A stretch of 64,000 nt of DNA from Dolomedes plantarius (taxonomy: Eukaryota; Arthropoda; Arachnida; Araneae; Dolomedidae): positions 215,852,224-215,916,223 of the forward strand of contig OU015495.1 in the NCBI GenBank assembly GCA_907164885.2, given 5' to 3'. Each line of letters opens with the position of its first letter. Within the stretch, counting starts at the first letter, position 1. Below, piece by piece: positions 32,864 through 43,362 of the stretch. Under the pieces are notes generated by a model. That model saw only the letters and a list, made by a program, of their open reading frames with translations, had not been told where the DNA came from and made no database searches. Made by a program: the position numbers and the translations under genes.

Positions 32864-33300
32864 CAGGGGGGGGGGGGGGCTTAAATAAATTAAAACGTTA
32901 ATAGAAGTTTAGTTAAAATCGGAAAATTGTAGAAAACTTTTAAGAAAGTTGGTTTTTTCCCGCTTTTTCAAACAGTAATTAAAATTATGTAATTCCAATT
33001 ATGTCTTTAGCCTTAACATAGTTTTTAACAATGATATGATCCACAACAAAAATTCGATGCTATATATATATTTCTCATTTTTTATATATTATATTTATTT
33101 TTCTTATTCTATAACTTTTGAATACTACTCAAACATCCATTCTATTGTTATTCAATTTCAAAAAATCATAATATTTCAAATTTTAAGGACAGCCAGGCAG
33201 TCAATGCGTTGAGAAGGGCCCTAGCTGAATCCAATTCGTAATGCTTGCCCTGAGGATAAACACCGCGATTTTTATTGGATACTTTATAATGTTGTTGCTG
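32864..33300. other. Unclassified sequence with a G tract
   Basis: Starts with a run of about 13 G at 32,867. Near 33,260 the string CACCGCGATTTTTATTGG resembles CACCGCGATTTACTGGCTAC near 34,985, so the two may be tails of one repeat family. Confidence 0.35.
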
Positions 33301-33432
33301 TTGTTTCTAATACCAGGTCCATAATGGCACCACAAGGGTCGGGGTTGGATTTAGCCAGGTGCCACTTCCATTTTCACCGAGCGCCCCCAAGGGTCGACAA
33401 CTGGGGTGACCGTACAGCTAGTTTAATGTATG

Positions 33433-34620
33433 TACAGGTGGTTATCAAAATAATGGAAACACATATCAATATTAGTAGTGTTTATGAAAGTGCTTCGTAT
33501 TCCTTAAAAAACAAGTCTAGGGACCAGTATGTTTTATGGAATATAGTGTATACATTATTCTACTTTAAGGTAGCAGTAATGAAACTATGGGCATCACGCT
33601 CTTTGAGGGACAGCGTAAGATGTCAAACCTTGTAGACCTTGCAGAGAGGGCAAATTGTTGAAGCGCGTCTAATTGGAGTCATCCCCCATGGTTTTGGGTG
33701 TTTACAGAGCTATGATATCGGAAGTCATGATGGAATATACAGAGTGCACGGAAAGACATCCTCTGTGAAACAGAACAGTGGACGAAAGGGAAGGCTAAGA
33801 GAAAGAGACTGACGGTTGTTGAAGCGGATTGTGACGTCGAAAAAGAAGACGACTGCAGCCAAAGTGACCGTAGATCTCCATCTGAATCTGCAGGCTCCAG
33901 TACAGGTAAGATAAAATTTCACAAACAAAACATTTACGGCAGAGTAGTAATTCCCAAGCCACTCGTAACAAATGTGAATACAAAACGTCCTCTTTAGTGG
34001 TGCAAATCCTGGTCGAGTGATACGTCGAAATATGACTTTTGGTTCGACAAGTTGACAATGTTCACTTTGTTCACCGCAACGGGACGTCTGAAGAACACCT
34101 ACACAAGCGTGTGACCATGCTCGTCTCATGCCAGCTGTCAAACATGGAGGGAAATTTCTCAGGGTTTGGGCTGCCACCTCATGGTTTTCAAAAGAGATCT
34201 ATTGTAATCCTGAAAGGCAGATTGACTAGGAAGGACTATGTCGAACTTTTAGCCGACCAGGAGCAAAAAATTTTTCCTGCAGAAGATGGCGTTCTCCATG
34301 ACGATCCATACAGATAGACGTGTCAGGTCGTGGTTTGAGGAACATAAGTCAAACATCTTATCTGGCCCGCACAGTCCCTAAACCTCAATATCGTCGGACT
34401 GCTGTGGCCTGTTTTAGAGAATAGAGTCAGGAATCGATATCCACCTCTCTACGGGGACATTGACGATTTAGCCATAAAGAATGGTATAATAGTCCCTTAA
34501 CCACCATTCACGACTTGCATAATTCAATTCCTTAGTGATTTCAGGTGGTATTAAATGCCATATTAATAAAGAATTTCATGTTACTCCCACACGTTTCCAT
34601 TATTTTGATAACTACCTGCA
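33433..34620 (+). pseudogene. Decayed Tc1-like transposon, family 1, copy 1
   Basis: The termini TACAGGTGGTTATCAAAATA and (reverse complement) GCAGGTAGTTATCAAAATAA form the inverted repeats of a roughly 1.19-kb element. Between them lies a strongly mutated transposase: a helix-turn-helix remnant near 33,690-33,840 and a recognisable end, WPAQSLNLNIVGLLWPVLEN (about 34,360-34,425), corresponding to the Tc1 WPAQSPDLNPIE block. The catalytic Glu and many other positions are lost. A second, truncated copy lies at 54.80-55.51 kb in the opposite orientation. Confidence 0.8.
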
Positions 34621-34977
34621 GTTTTCAAAATACTAGTCTTGAAAATGAAGAGATCAGAAAAAATAAGAATTTTGACTGTTATCAGTATATCGATTCGCAA
34701 TCGGAATCGACTGCGAATGACGGGTTGTTTGAAAGCGCTTTGGTTAAACGTGGGCAACTTATCATAACCTGTGCCATGTAAAGAAGACACCGAATCACGG
34801 AACTAGAAACCGTTCGCTCGGACGCGCCCTTTGCCAATCGACCATCGTCCGCATGAGATACGCAGGACAGATAATGTTCAGATCAGTCATCGAATGCAAC
34901 CGAAACGAGACGATGAAGTCATCGGACGAATTTGAGGAAGACTCTTTTCTTTGGTCGTCTGAGACATTCGCCTTTGG

Positions 34978-35115
34978 TTATTCACCGCGATTTACTGGCT
35001 ACTTTATTATGAGAGCACCCTATAGGTGAGCCATTTCGACAAGCCTTGTTCGGGATTCGAACCTAGGGCAGCTCAGAACCACTACACAAATGTGGGCGGC
35101 AGAGAAAAGACCTCA
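34978..35115 (-). repeat. tRNA-derived SINE-like fragment
   Basis: On the minus strand GTGTAGTGGTTCTGAG resembles a tRNA A box, and about 12 nt later GGTTCGAATCCC matches the B box (GGTTCGANNCC), the arrangement of an internal RNA polymerase III promoter. No full tRNA cloverleaf can be closed, so a SINE head is more likely than a tRNA gene. The following CACCGCGATT-type string recurs near 33,260. Confidence 0.45.
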
Positions 35116-35237
35116 ATGAGTTACAACGGTTTGTACAGCAGTTAAATAGAAAATTGTGATTGTTTTAGAAGCCTTGAAACACGAAGTTCCCGAATTAGGA
35201 ATTAAAAAAGAAAGGCACACACAAAATATACTTGAAC

Positions 35238-36083
35238 ACTAGCTGAAAACCCGCACTTCGCTAAGGAGTACATTCAAATTAAATACAACGTCAATGTATG
35301 CAATTAATGCCCCCAAAAAATAAATATATATATATATATATATATTTATTTATTTATAATAAATACGACGATCAATATATACAATTGATGTAGAAAAATA
35401 TATATATATTTATAAAAAAATCGTAAGGGATAGTTTTATAGACAAAATAATGTCCAATCGTCTTTTTTTTGTCTATTTAGTTGTTATGCACGCGACGATG
35501 AATTTATTGAAAGTACCAGAAAAAGAAATCACGTGATCAGCATTTAATAAACTACATTCTAAAAATGAATCTTTAAAAATTCACCAAAAATCAGAAAATA
35601 GAGATAAAGATTCGAAAAAGATTTCATTTTAAAGGAATTTTTAGGATCTTTCTCGTGATATAAATTTTATAACCCTCAAATTATTATTTTAAATGCAAAC
35701 TTAAAAAAAGTTACTAAAACAGCTTAAAAATTTAATTTAAAAAAATCTAAGATGAATTTTTCAAAAATCTCTCTTAGTGCACCCCTACACCATAAGAAGA
35801 ATCGCCATGCAAAATGTCAGCCCTTTAGGTCCAGCGGTTTGGTCTGTGCGTTGTATGTCAGTCAGTCAGTCAGTGAGTCAGTTAAGGAACTGTTTTATAT
35901 ACAGTGGAATCTCGATCGACCGTTCTCCGAATCACCGTTTTTTCGTATGCGTCGTTTATTTCACCCACTCCCAACGATCACATTGCTTCGTTAAGTTCTC
36001 GCATCTATCGTTTTCCTGCATTAATCGTTCAGATCAGTCGGTCCCTTGAAAAACGATAGATCGGGACTCCACTGTATATAGAT
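35238..36083 (+). mobile_element. Helitron-like repeat, copy 2, interrupted by a miniature element
   Basis: Begins ACTAGCTGAAAACCCGCACT, contains (TA)n at about 35,324-35,345, ATCACGTGAT, GTGCACCCCTACACCATAAG and the (GTCA)n track at about 35,858-35,882, and ends GAACTGTTTTATATA. The last bases are separated from the rest by the insert at 35,902-36,074. Confidence 0.75.
35902..36074. mobile_element. Pogo/Tigger-like miniature element inserted in copy 2
   Basis: 173 bp, flanked by TA on both sides. Ends CAGTGGAATCTCGATCGACC and (reverse complement) CAGTGGAGTCCCGATCTATC are inverted repeats. Subterminal ATCGTTTTTC-like motifs recur. Relatives lie at 55.51-55.83 and 56.56-56.63 kb. Confidence 0.85.
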
Positions 36084-38297
36084 AAAGTACCCAGACGATT
36101 TTTTTTTTTAAATTTCCCCAAATTAGGAGTAAAATAAATGAATGAGCTCTGTACTATTTTCCTTCGCAAAAATAGACTTAAACACCATGTGCGTAGCTTA
36201 TGATGTAAGAGAAAAAAAAATGTAAATTAAATCTATCTCAATTAGAAAAAATCGAAACACATTCATTTTCCTTTTACCAGATTTAAGTGAAATTGTTTTA
36301 GTCAAATTTTGAAAACTCCGAGGAAAAGATATTTCGCATATATGACATACTAATCTTTGACATACTTTTCTTTATATCGAATTAAAATTAATCAACTGTT
36401 TTCATAACATCGGCGTATTTTATTACTGGACACGCAGCTCAAAATTCTTATCGTGATGAGAAATGTTTCAGTTTCTCCTTTAATAATGCGCTTACTCGTG
36501 ACAGTTAATTATTTTCAACGTATTGGAGACACCATTATTATCATGCTAATGTACACTGAATTGTACTTTACACAGAGTAACTGATTATTAATCTCTTCGA
36601 AAGTGGCTTTTCTATCGATCGATCCTGGTTTTACCCTGGATTTTCCTTATTTATTTCACAGGAAATTTAGTCGCTCGCCAAATTTCGTGTTGTTCTGAAA
36701 AGCAGTTTTGAGTGAAAAATAATAGCATTCGTTAGTATTACTGACTTGAAACTACGCAAGATCAAAAAACACTTAAATTTACAATAAACATTAAGCATGG
36801 CAACTTCTTTCCAACTGATAAATACAGTTACAGTTCCTCGCATTACGTGGAATTGTCTCTATGGATAATTCCCAAATGCGAAGATTCTTTCGATACAACA
36901 AAATTTTCTAAAAGAACTTGGTGAGAATCGAAGGAAACACGAAAGGGTTTCGTTTGTCATTCGAACAAGGGCTAAAATTTATGACCCGAAAACGAAACAA
37001 ATAAATGAAACAGAAAGGAGCAAAACTGAAGCGATGGAATTAGGTCAAACGATTACTTGCTTTCTTCCCACGTATTCCTTTATTTCTGAAAACCTTAAAG
37101 TTTAAAATCGATTAAATAGATTTTCAAAGCGTTTTATTAGTGCTTTAAAAATTTTCTATGTATATCTAAATTTTTAGTACCGGCAAAAGTACATTCTGTA
37201 GCAGTCATATTAAAACTCCTATCAAATAATCCCAACAGTTTTATTACTTAACTAGTACATAACCTCCGTCAAAAATGACGGAATGTTGATCAGCGTTTCG
37301 AGAGGTGATTCATTATTTTCATCGGGCATTGCTGAAAACTGTACTTGATGAACAGCAGTAAACAACAAAACAAAACTAAACTAAATCAAAACTAAACCAA
37401 AACTGTTTCAAAAGTGAATGACTCATCCCATAGCAGACGTTGCCGAAAACTATACTTAAACAGCAGTAAACAACAATAAAATAAAACAAAAATAAAACGT
37501 GAAACACAATTTAATTAACATTAAAATTAAACATTAAAAATGTAGTTATTTAAAGGGAATATGAAAAACCATGGAGTAGAATGAATTCGAAATTCAAGTG
37601 AATGACTCAATCGAATAAACGATTCTTTTCAATGGATATTTTAATTTGAAGATATTTAATAAACTAAACGGTTTCGAGCTAGGGTGTTCACTCGAAATTT
37701 TCATATTTTTAAAGGGTTTTCAAAATATGTCACTTTTGTGGTATTATTTTTCGAGAAAAATTTCGGAAAATGGCGTCGCAATGTTAAGATGTTCCCGACT
37801 TGGTCCGTCCCGGAATGGTTACCTACTCTTTTCTACTCTAGGCTTTTATATAAGTAAAGATACTGTGCAGATAGATATTGGAAAGTGGAACAAGTTCGTG
37901 TCTCCGATTTTTTTTTTCTACTAGGATGCTGTTTTTTGCCAATGTCGGGCACTTTGCTTACTGTGCCATCCGCTCGATTTTCTAGGAAGTAAAGCGGGCT
38001 TAAAAATACCTCCAAAACATTTCCATACCCTCTCTCCGCAAGAGGCTTGTTGCATGTATGATTTCTTCCCATTTCATTTCACTTTGAGGAGGACTGCAAA
38101 TTCATCGAGTACTAGACAGACAGATGTGGGAGTATCTTTGGAGTTCCGAAACCACATTTTATTCCGTTTCGTTGAAATCCCGAAGTTCAAAAATTGGTGA
38201 AAGCAGCAGTGTTCGCTTTATCACAAGAAAAGGGGGTCATTTTTAAATACATTAGAAGATTGAATGCACGGTTTTGTTACCGTGCATTAGTATGTTA
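36084..38297. other. No gene recognised
   Basis: Mixed AT-rich sequence. At about 37,335-37,500 a block around ACAGCAGTAAACAACAA occurs twice with a period of about 110 bp, a degenerate tandem duplication. Nothing coding was recognised. Confidence 0.5.
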
Positions 38298-38420
<123 letters not shown>

Positions 38421-38439
38421 CTTTTATCTAGAACTAGTA

Positions 38440-38758
38440 CAAAGTAGCCAAGAAAAACTAAATGTAAACTTCTTAGATATAAACATAAAAATAAATTCTC
38501 ATAGTAATTTTACTTTTGATCTTTATGATAAAAGATCAGAATATGACTTTAATACAGTAAAAATATCAAAGTTACTTAACTTTCTTACATAAATCTGTAT
38601 TTAATAATATTATTGTTAATCAACTAGTAAGAATAAATAGGCTATGTTCTAAGGACAATAGGCATAAGCATATAAAAGATTTGTTAGTAGTGCTAAAACG
38701 TATTTATTACCCTTATATTCTTTCCAAGCACATAATTGGTTGTTTTAGATTTAATGAA
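38440..38758 (+). pseudogene. Fragment of a reverse transcriptase-like protein
   Basis: The first part reads NVNFLDINIKINSHSNF and then LYDKRSEYDFNTVKI, with the FLD-x-x-I followed by a YDKR/YRKP-like block seen at the end of Penelope-type and related reverse transcriptases. After a frameshift near 38,590 it continues VNQLVRINRLCS and IKDLLVVLKRIYYPYILSKH, which fits the next part of the same family. About 100 codons survive, with no upstream catalytic motif. The class assignment is from memory of the family pattern and is tentative. Confidence 0.45.
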
Positions 38759-39145
38759 TACCATGTTTTGTTGCTAATAATTAGTAATACAAAACTAAAT
38801 GAATAAAGTTATTAAATAACTACTAAAAAGTAAATAAAAAGTAGTGTAATTAAAATAATAAATAACTCTTAGTCATAATAAATGTCGTGAGTTAACCTAG
38901 GTTATTATGTCCTATAAAACAGTATTCTAAGTAAGTCTGCTAAAGTGATTCCATAGGCTCCATGGTTGCATTGTTTGTGACGTCAGTCTTTTTGCGGTCT
39001 CCTAAATTTAACTTTCAATTTGTCTGGCGCCGAGTTTGGTGATCTATGATAAAGCCACTGACTATTCCTCCTTCTGTTTCATACGGATTGTACGGTGTCT
39101 AAGTATGTTTATTGCTCAGATCACACTTATTAGAAACAATCCATT

Positions 39146-39196
39146 GGTTTTTAGACAGTATCGGCACCGCTGATGAAAAGATACTGTCTAAAAACC
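39146..39196. repeat. Perfect inverted repeat, 17-bp arms
   Basis: GGTTTTTAGACAGTATC at 39,146-39,162 is perfectly inverted at 39,180-39,196, around a 17-nt loop. No surrounding element was identified. Confidence 0.93.
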
Positions 39197-39291
39197 TATT
39201 ATTCACTTATCTATTCATATTTTCACTTATCTTTTCATGTTTTTGGTTCCTGGCTGTAGTGGTTTATGGCTTATAGTGGTTTTTCACTTTG

Positions 39292-39294
<3 letters not shown>

Positions 39295-39354
<60 letters not shown>

Positions 39355-39364
39355 GGGGGGGGGG
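39295..39364. repeat. Microsatellite (TA)n-(TG)n-G11
   Basis: Alternating TA turns into TG and then a G run directly before the LTR-like segment. Confidence 0.97.
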
Positions 39365-39640
39365 CGCGGGGTTTGAAGTAAAACCTCCACAACATAAACT
39401 AACTGACAACCATCGTAAAGAACATTTAAAGTTTATTTACAAAGAATTGAAAAAATATGTAGTCCGTCTACGACAGAATCCGAAGCGGGAGTCTGAATGT
39501 TCTCCCCAAACAGAGTAGAGGAGTCGTGATCATGTTCGAGCTAGCGGCGCCCTCTCGTGCCACCCACACATAATATGCGTTTGCAAACAACATTACAAAA
39601 GTTTGCAGTTCACAGTTAACAGTCCAGTTCAGCCTCCTAT
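39365..39640 (-). mobile_element. Possible LTR fragment
   Basis: On the minus strand the segment has a GC-richer body (GAGAGGGCGCCGCTAGC), followed by TTTGTAAATAAACTTTAA (poly(A)-signal-like) and a final GGAGGTTTTACTTCAAACCC. This layout resembles a retrotransposon LTR, but clean TG...CA ends and a target duplication are not seen. Confidence 0.3.
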
Positions 39641-39884
39641 ATATATATACTGTCACAAAAAATATATGCACCCAGAAGAAATCGAACTACTATCACGAAA
39701 CTTGGCAGGAATGTAGTCTGGTAAGAGATATGCAAATGATTGAAATTTCGACGCTAATGAGACAAGGGTAAGCGAGCTATGCGCATGAGATGCGCAGCTG
39801 GGAGAGTTTAAAAGCATGATTGCTCGTGCCATAGGGTCATTCCAACAAATATGTCGACTTGGATGGACGGTATTGTGACTAGAG

Positions 39885-40729
39885 ATGCGTCTGAGACGTA
39901 ACCGGTGACAGTACGAACAATTGTCGGACTTTGAGAGGGGGCGTAAAGTAGGCCTCGGAGAAGCAGGTTGGTCGAACAGGCGTATCGGCCGCCACCTCGG
40001 TCGGAGCGATATGGTAGTTGTTCGGTGTTGGCAGCAATGGATCACGGAAGGGATAGTCTACCGTCGCGGTGGGTCAAGGCGTCCCAGGAACACGAATGCG
40101 CGCAATCATAAGAGCGGCCACGTCCGCACCAACAACGTCGCTAGAATCGGTTCGACGCCTTTTACCACCTTCCAGACATCCGGTGGTATCAAGGGAGGTG
40201 GTATCATTCGGTCGACTCAGGTATAAGTAGCCGACGCCCATTAAGACGCCTACCACTGACCCCACATCATAGGCAGTGTCGATTGGATTTTTGCCGACCT
40301 CGGGCGAGCTGGAGTGTGATCTTCAGCGATCAATCCCGATTCAGTCGCAATGCTGATGACCAGCGCATGCGCGTGAGGTTGCGGCCAGGCCACCGGTCCG
40401 ATCCGGCATTTGTTGTCGAGAGGCATACGGCGATTACACAAGGTGTGACAGTGTGGGGAGCGATTTGTTGGGACACAAGATCACCTCTAGTCGTCCTTCA
40501 ACGCACTTTGATGGCACGCAGTTACATGGACGAGATCTTAACGACAGTTGTACTGCCTATGCTATCGAGTCGCCCAGGTGCCATTTATCAGCAAGACGAC
40601 GCTCGTCCGCATACTGCGCGACTCTCCCAACAATGTCTTCAAGGATATTACGTACTGCCATGGCCTGCCAGGTCACCAGACCTCTCGCCAATAGAACACG
40701 TCTGGGACGTGCTTGGAAGGCAACTGTAG
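39885..40729 (+). pseudogene. Tc1-like transposase, broken by a stop and frameshifts
   Basis: Starts MRLRRNR, then TGA where the relative at 41,591 has Arg, then QYEQLSDFERGRKVGLGEAG and WSNRRIGRHLGRSD, the paired helix-turn-helix DNA-binding region. After a frameshift (about 40,220-40,280) the catalytic core follows: VIFSDQSRF (first Asp), YQQDDARPHTA (second Asp) and WPARSPDLSPIEHVWD (Glu). The spacing from the second Asp to the Glu is 32 residues. The frame stops at 40,729, with remnants of the C-terminus out of frame to about 40,890. Not functional as it stands. Confidence 0.9.
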
Positions 40730-40947
40730 CCGTCCCGGAATACTGGTGAATTAACTGCCCAGTTGCAAAGATTATGGCATGATCTTCCGCAAGATCGAGT
40801 GTATGTCGAGTTCATAGGTGACCTCACTGATTCGATGCCACGCCGTGTTTCGGCTTGTATAGCTGCCAGAGGTGGATTTACTACTTACTGATTTGTAACC
40901 TTTTTCATGCCATATCTTCTTAATAAAACGGTCTGTTCTTCTGAATT

Positions 40948-40995
40948 TGTAGTGTATGAGGAGATAATCATTTGCTTATCTCCTCATACACTACA
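40948..40995. repeat. Perfect inverted repeat, 20-bp arms, 8-nt loop
   Basis: TGTAGTGTATGAGGAGATAA at 40,948-40,967 is perfectly inverted at 40,976-40,995 around TCATTTGC. It sits between the transposase remnant and the right terminal repeat of the Tc1-like element; the relative at 41.36 kb shows no such hairpin. Confidence 0.97.
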
Positions 40996-41354
40996 TAAAT
41001 GTTAAATTTCGTGAGAGTAGCTCGTTTCCTTCTGGGTGCATATATTTTTTTGTGACAGAGTATATATATAACCTCCGTAATGGGCGTTCTTACAAAGGGG
41101 GTATGAAAATTCAAGTTCTAAAGAGGGAATCAGGAAAATGGGCTCCGTAAGCTATAGGTTTGTTAAGCTTTCATCGTTATCTCATATCTTATATCTTATG
41201 ACGTCACAGTTTTGTGTGACGTATGAATGTTATTTTCTTTTATGTTACTTTCTTTTCTATCAGTGGCAACTTGTATTTGAGGAATGCAACATGCAGTCGA
41301 GAGATGGTCTGGTGGCATTAGTTTTTCTTGCAACTCGATAGTATTCGAGTTCTA

Positions 41355-42772
41355 CACTCTTAGCGCACCAAAAAACTTAGCGCACCAAGAAATAATTGCG
41401 GGATCGTAACGAAACTTGCAATGAAGGTACATGTCGGGGAGATATGCAAATGATTAGAAATGCAGCGTGATTGCGCATTACGTATAGCCGGTAGAGGGCG
41501 TTGAACATCGTACTCTGTGGAGTATAAAACAGGTAACCAAAGCTTGTTTGAGTGTGCTGAATCATTTACAAAGGAAGAGCTGAGATAAACATGCCATTAC
41601 GCCGTGTTCGAAGACAATATAAGCAGTTGTCGCAGTTTGAGAGGGGGAGAATCGTCGGGATGATGGAAGCTGGGTGGTCAGCTAGGCGAGTAGCTCGTCA
41701 ATTAGGCCGCTCTGATTGTGTTGTGAGGAGGTGTTGGGACCAGTGGACCTGAGAGATGTCCTGTACACGAAGACCAGGCTCAGGACGCCCTCGACAGACC
41801 AGTCGTCGAGAAGACCGCCACATCGTAAGAAATGCACGCGTACAGCCAACTGCTTCACCGGCCGCCATCCAGGCACAGGTAGCATCTTCACTAGGGGCCT
41901 CTGTGTCTTCTCGAACCATACGAAGGCGCCTGGCTGAAGGACAGTTGGTATCGCGGCGCCCATTACGTGTGCTGCCCTTGACGCCCACCCATCGACGACT
42001 CCGTTTGGAGTTTTGCCGCGCACGCGGAAACTGGACTGCAGCGGAATGGAACCAGGTCGTCTTTAGCGACGAATCCAGATTCAATCTCGGCAGTGATGAC
42101 AATCGTGTTTGTGTGTGGAGAGCCCGTGGTGAACGCTTCAATCCTGCCTTTGCTGTACAGCGACACATCGCTCCCACAGCTGGTGTGATGGTATGGGGTG
42201 CCATTACCTACAATACACGGTCACCCCTAGTATTGTTCTGTGGCACCATGACAGCCCAGCGGTATGTTCATGAAATCCTGCAACCACATGTGTTGCCACT
42301 CATGCAACGGCTCCCGGGAGCCATTTTTCAACAAGACAATGCTCGGCCTCATACGGCAAGGGTGTCACAAGACTGTCTCCGAACTGTTACTACCCTTCCT
42401 TGGCCTGCCCGATCCCCAGATTTGTCTCCAATCGAGCATATCTGGGATCATTTGGGACGACGAGTTGGGCATCCCACGAGTTTGAACGAACTAGAGGCAA
42501 GGTTAGAGAAAATATGGAACGAAATGTCTCAAGACATCATACAGAACTTGTATGACTCAATGCCCGATCGTATCGCATCGTGCATTCGCACTAGAGGGGG
42601 GTCCAACGGAGTATTAACTCCTCCGTTCTTTTGCCTTTTTCTCTGAAATAAATTATCCTTTTTCTTTGATTTTCTTATCATTTACTTATATCAAAGTAGT
42701 CATTACGTATGTAAAATTTCGTTTCATTTTGTCGACTCCTTCTTGGTGCGCAAATGTTTTTGTCCATGAGTG
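41355..42772 (+). mobile_element. Tc1-like transposon, family 2, copy B, nearly intact
   Basis: TA flanks at 41,353-41,354 and 42,773-42,774. Imperfect inverted termini of about 60 bp share GCGCACCAAGAA and CGAAA-TT blocks; the left terminus has a duplicated TTAGCGCACCAA. It encloses a transposase gene with a single in-frame stop. Total 1,418 bp. Confidence 0.93.
41591..42646 (+). pseudogene. Tc1-like transposase, one premature stop
   Basis: From ATG at 41,591 the frame reads MPLRRVRRQYKQLSQFERGR and a full paired helix-turn-helix region (ARRVARQLGRSD), meets one TGA at 41,750-41,752, then stays open in the same frame to 42,646. The GSGRPRQT hinge, VVFSDESRFNL (first Asp), FQQDNARPHTA (second Asp) and WPARSPDLSPIEHIWD (Glu) are all present. 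The Asp-Glu spacing is 32 residues rather than the 34 usual for Tc1. Overall length of about 350 codons is normal for Tc1 transposases. The stop lies just before the hinge; TGA is one C-to-T change from CGA (Arg), as methylated-CpG decay would produce. Confidence 0.93.
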
Positions 42773-42774
42773 TA

Positions 42775-43354
42775 GATTAAATTCATTTAATTTAATAAAC
42801 TTAATTTTTGCTTTTAAGCCCGTGTCCTTATTTTTACACTGAAACTCTGCTAAAGTCTTATTAATGGACGGAGACTATCAAGGTTAAACGAATCGCGAGA
42901 ATGAAACTGCTCAAAAGAATAAACATTTATATAAAACAATTTTTCTATCACAAGGACATTGGTACACGTATTTGTACCTCTGAAAAGAATAAAAAGTGTC
43001 TGAAATCAGACATAGTTCCCGCTAGAGGAGAAATGCGCTGACACATTGCCATACATAAATAACTTTCTAGCAGTGACATTCTGCTCAACTAACGGTATCG
43101 GTTAAAATATTTGCAGATTCATATCGAGAGATAACGAAGCAGTTCAAGCGATGAATATTTCAACATTGCAGTAGTCAGCTTCATTAACTTTGATAACATA
43201 AAAAAAAAACCTTTCTTTTTCTATCAAGATATGCATATCTGAAAAATGCTATTATTGAAGGTTGCGTAACCGAAATCTTTTACATTTGAAGAACAGTTTA
43301 CAGGCTATTACTTGGAGAACAAGTGATGGAATGTATGATTGATAAAGGGATAGA
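42775..43354. other. No gene recognised
   Basis: AT-rich spacer between the Tc1-like element and the hAT element; no coding or repeat signature. Confidence 0.5.
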
Positions 43355-43362
43355 ATTAAGTC

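Larger units (their letters stand above)
39650..41060 (+). mobile_element. Tc1-like transposon, family 2, copy A
   Basis: Long inverted termini: CTGTCACAAAAAATATATGC at the left and the same with one extra A (preceded by CT) inverted at the right, continuing through GCACCCAGAAG and on to CACGAAA. TA flanks both ends. About 1.41 kb, with one transposase gene in the middle. It is a relative of the element at 41,355-42,772. Its right part also holds a perfect 20-bp hairpin. Confidence 0.92.

Noticed and set aside
33725..34177. Minus-strand frame of 150 codons
   Set aside because: It is antisense to the decayed Tc1-like transposase between its inverted termini; a shadow frame.
35040..35090. tRNA gene
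   Set aside because: A- and B-box-like strings exist, but no acceptor stem or anticodon arm can be closed; more likely a SINE head.
41698..42204. Minus-strand frame of 168 codons
   Set aside because: Antisense shadow of the Tc1-like transposase, whose plus frame has all catalytic motifs.
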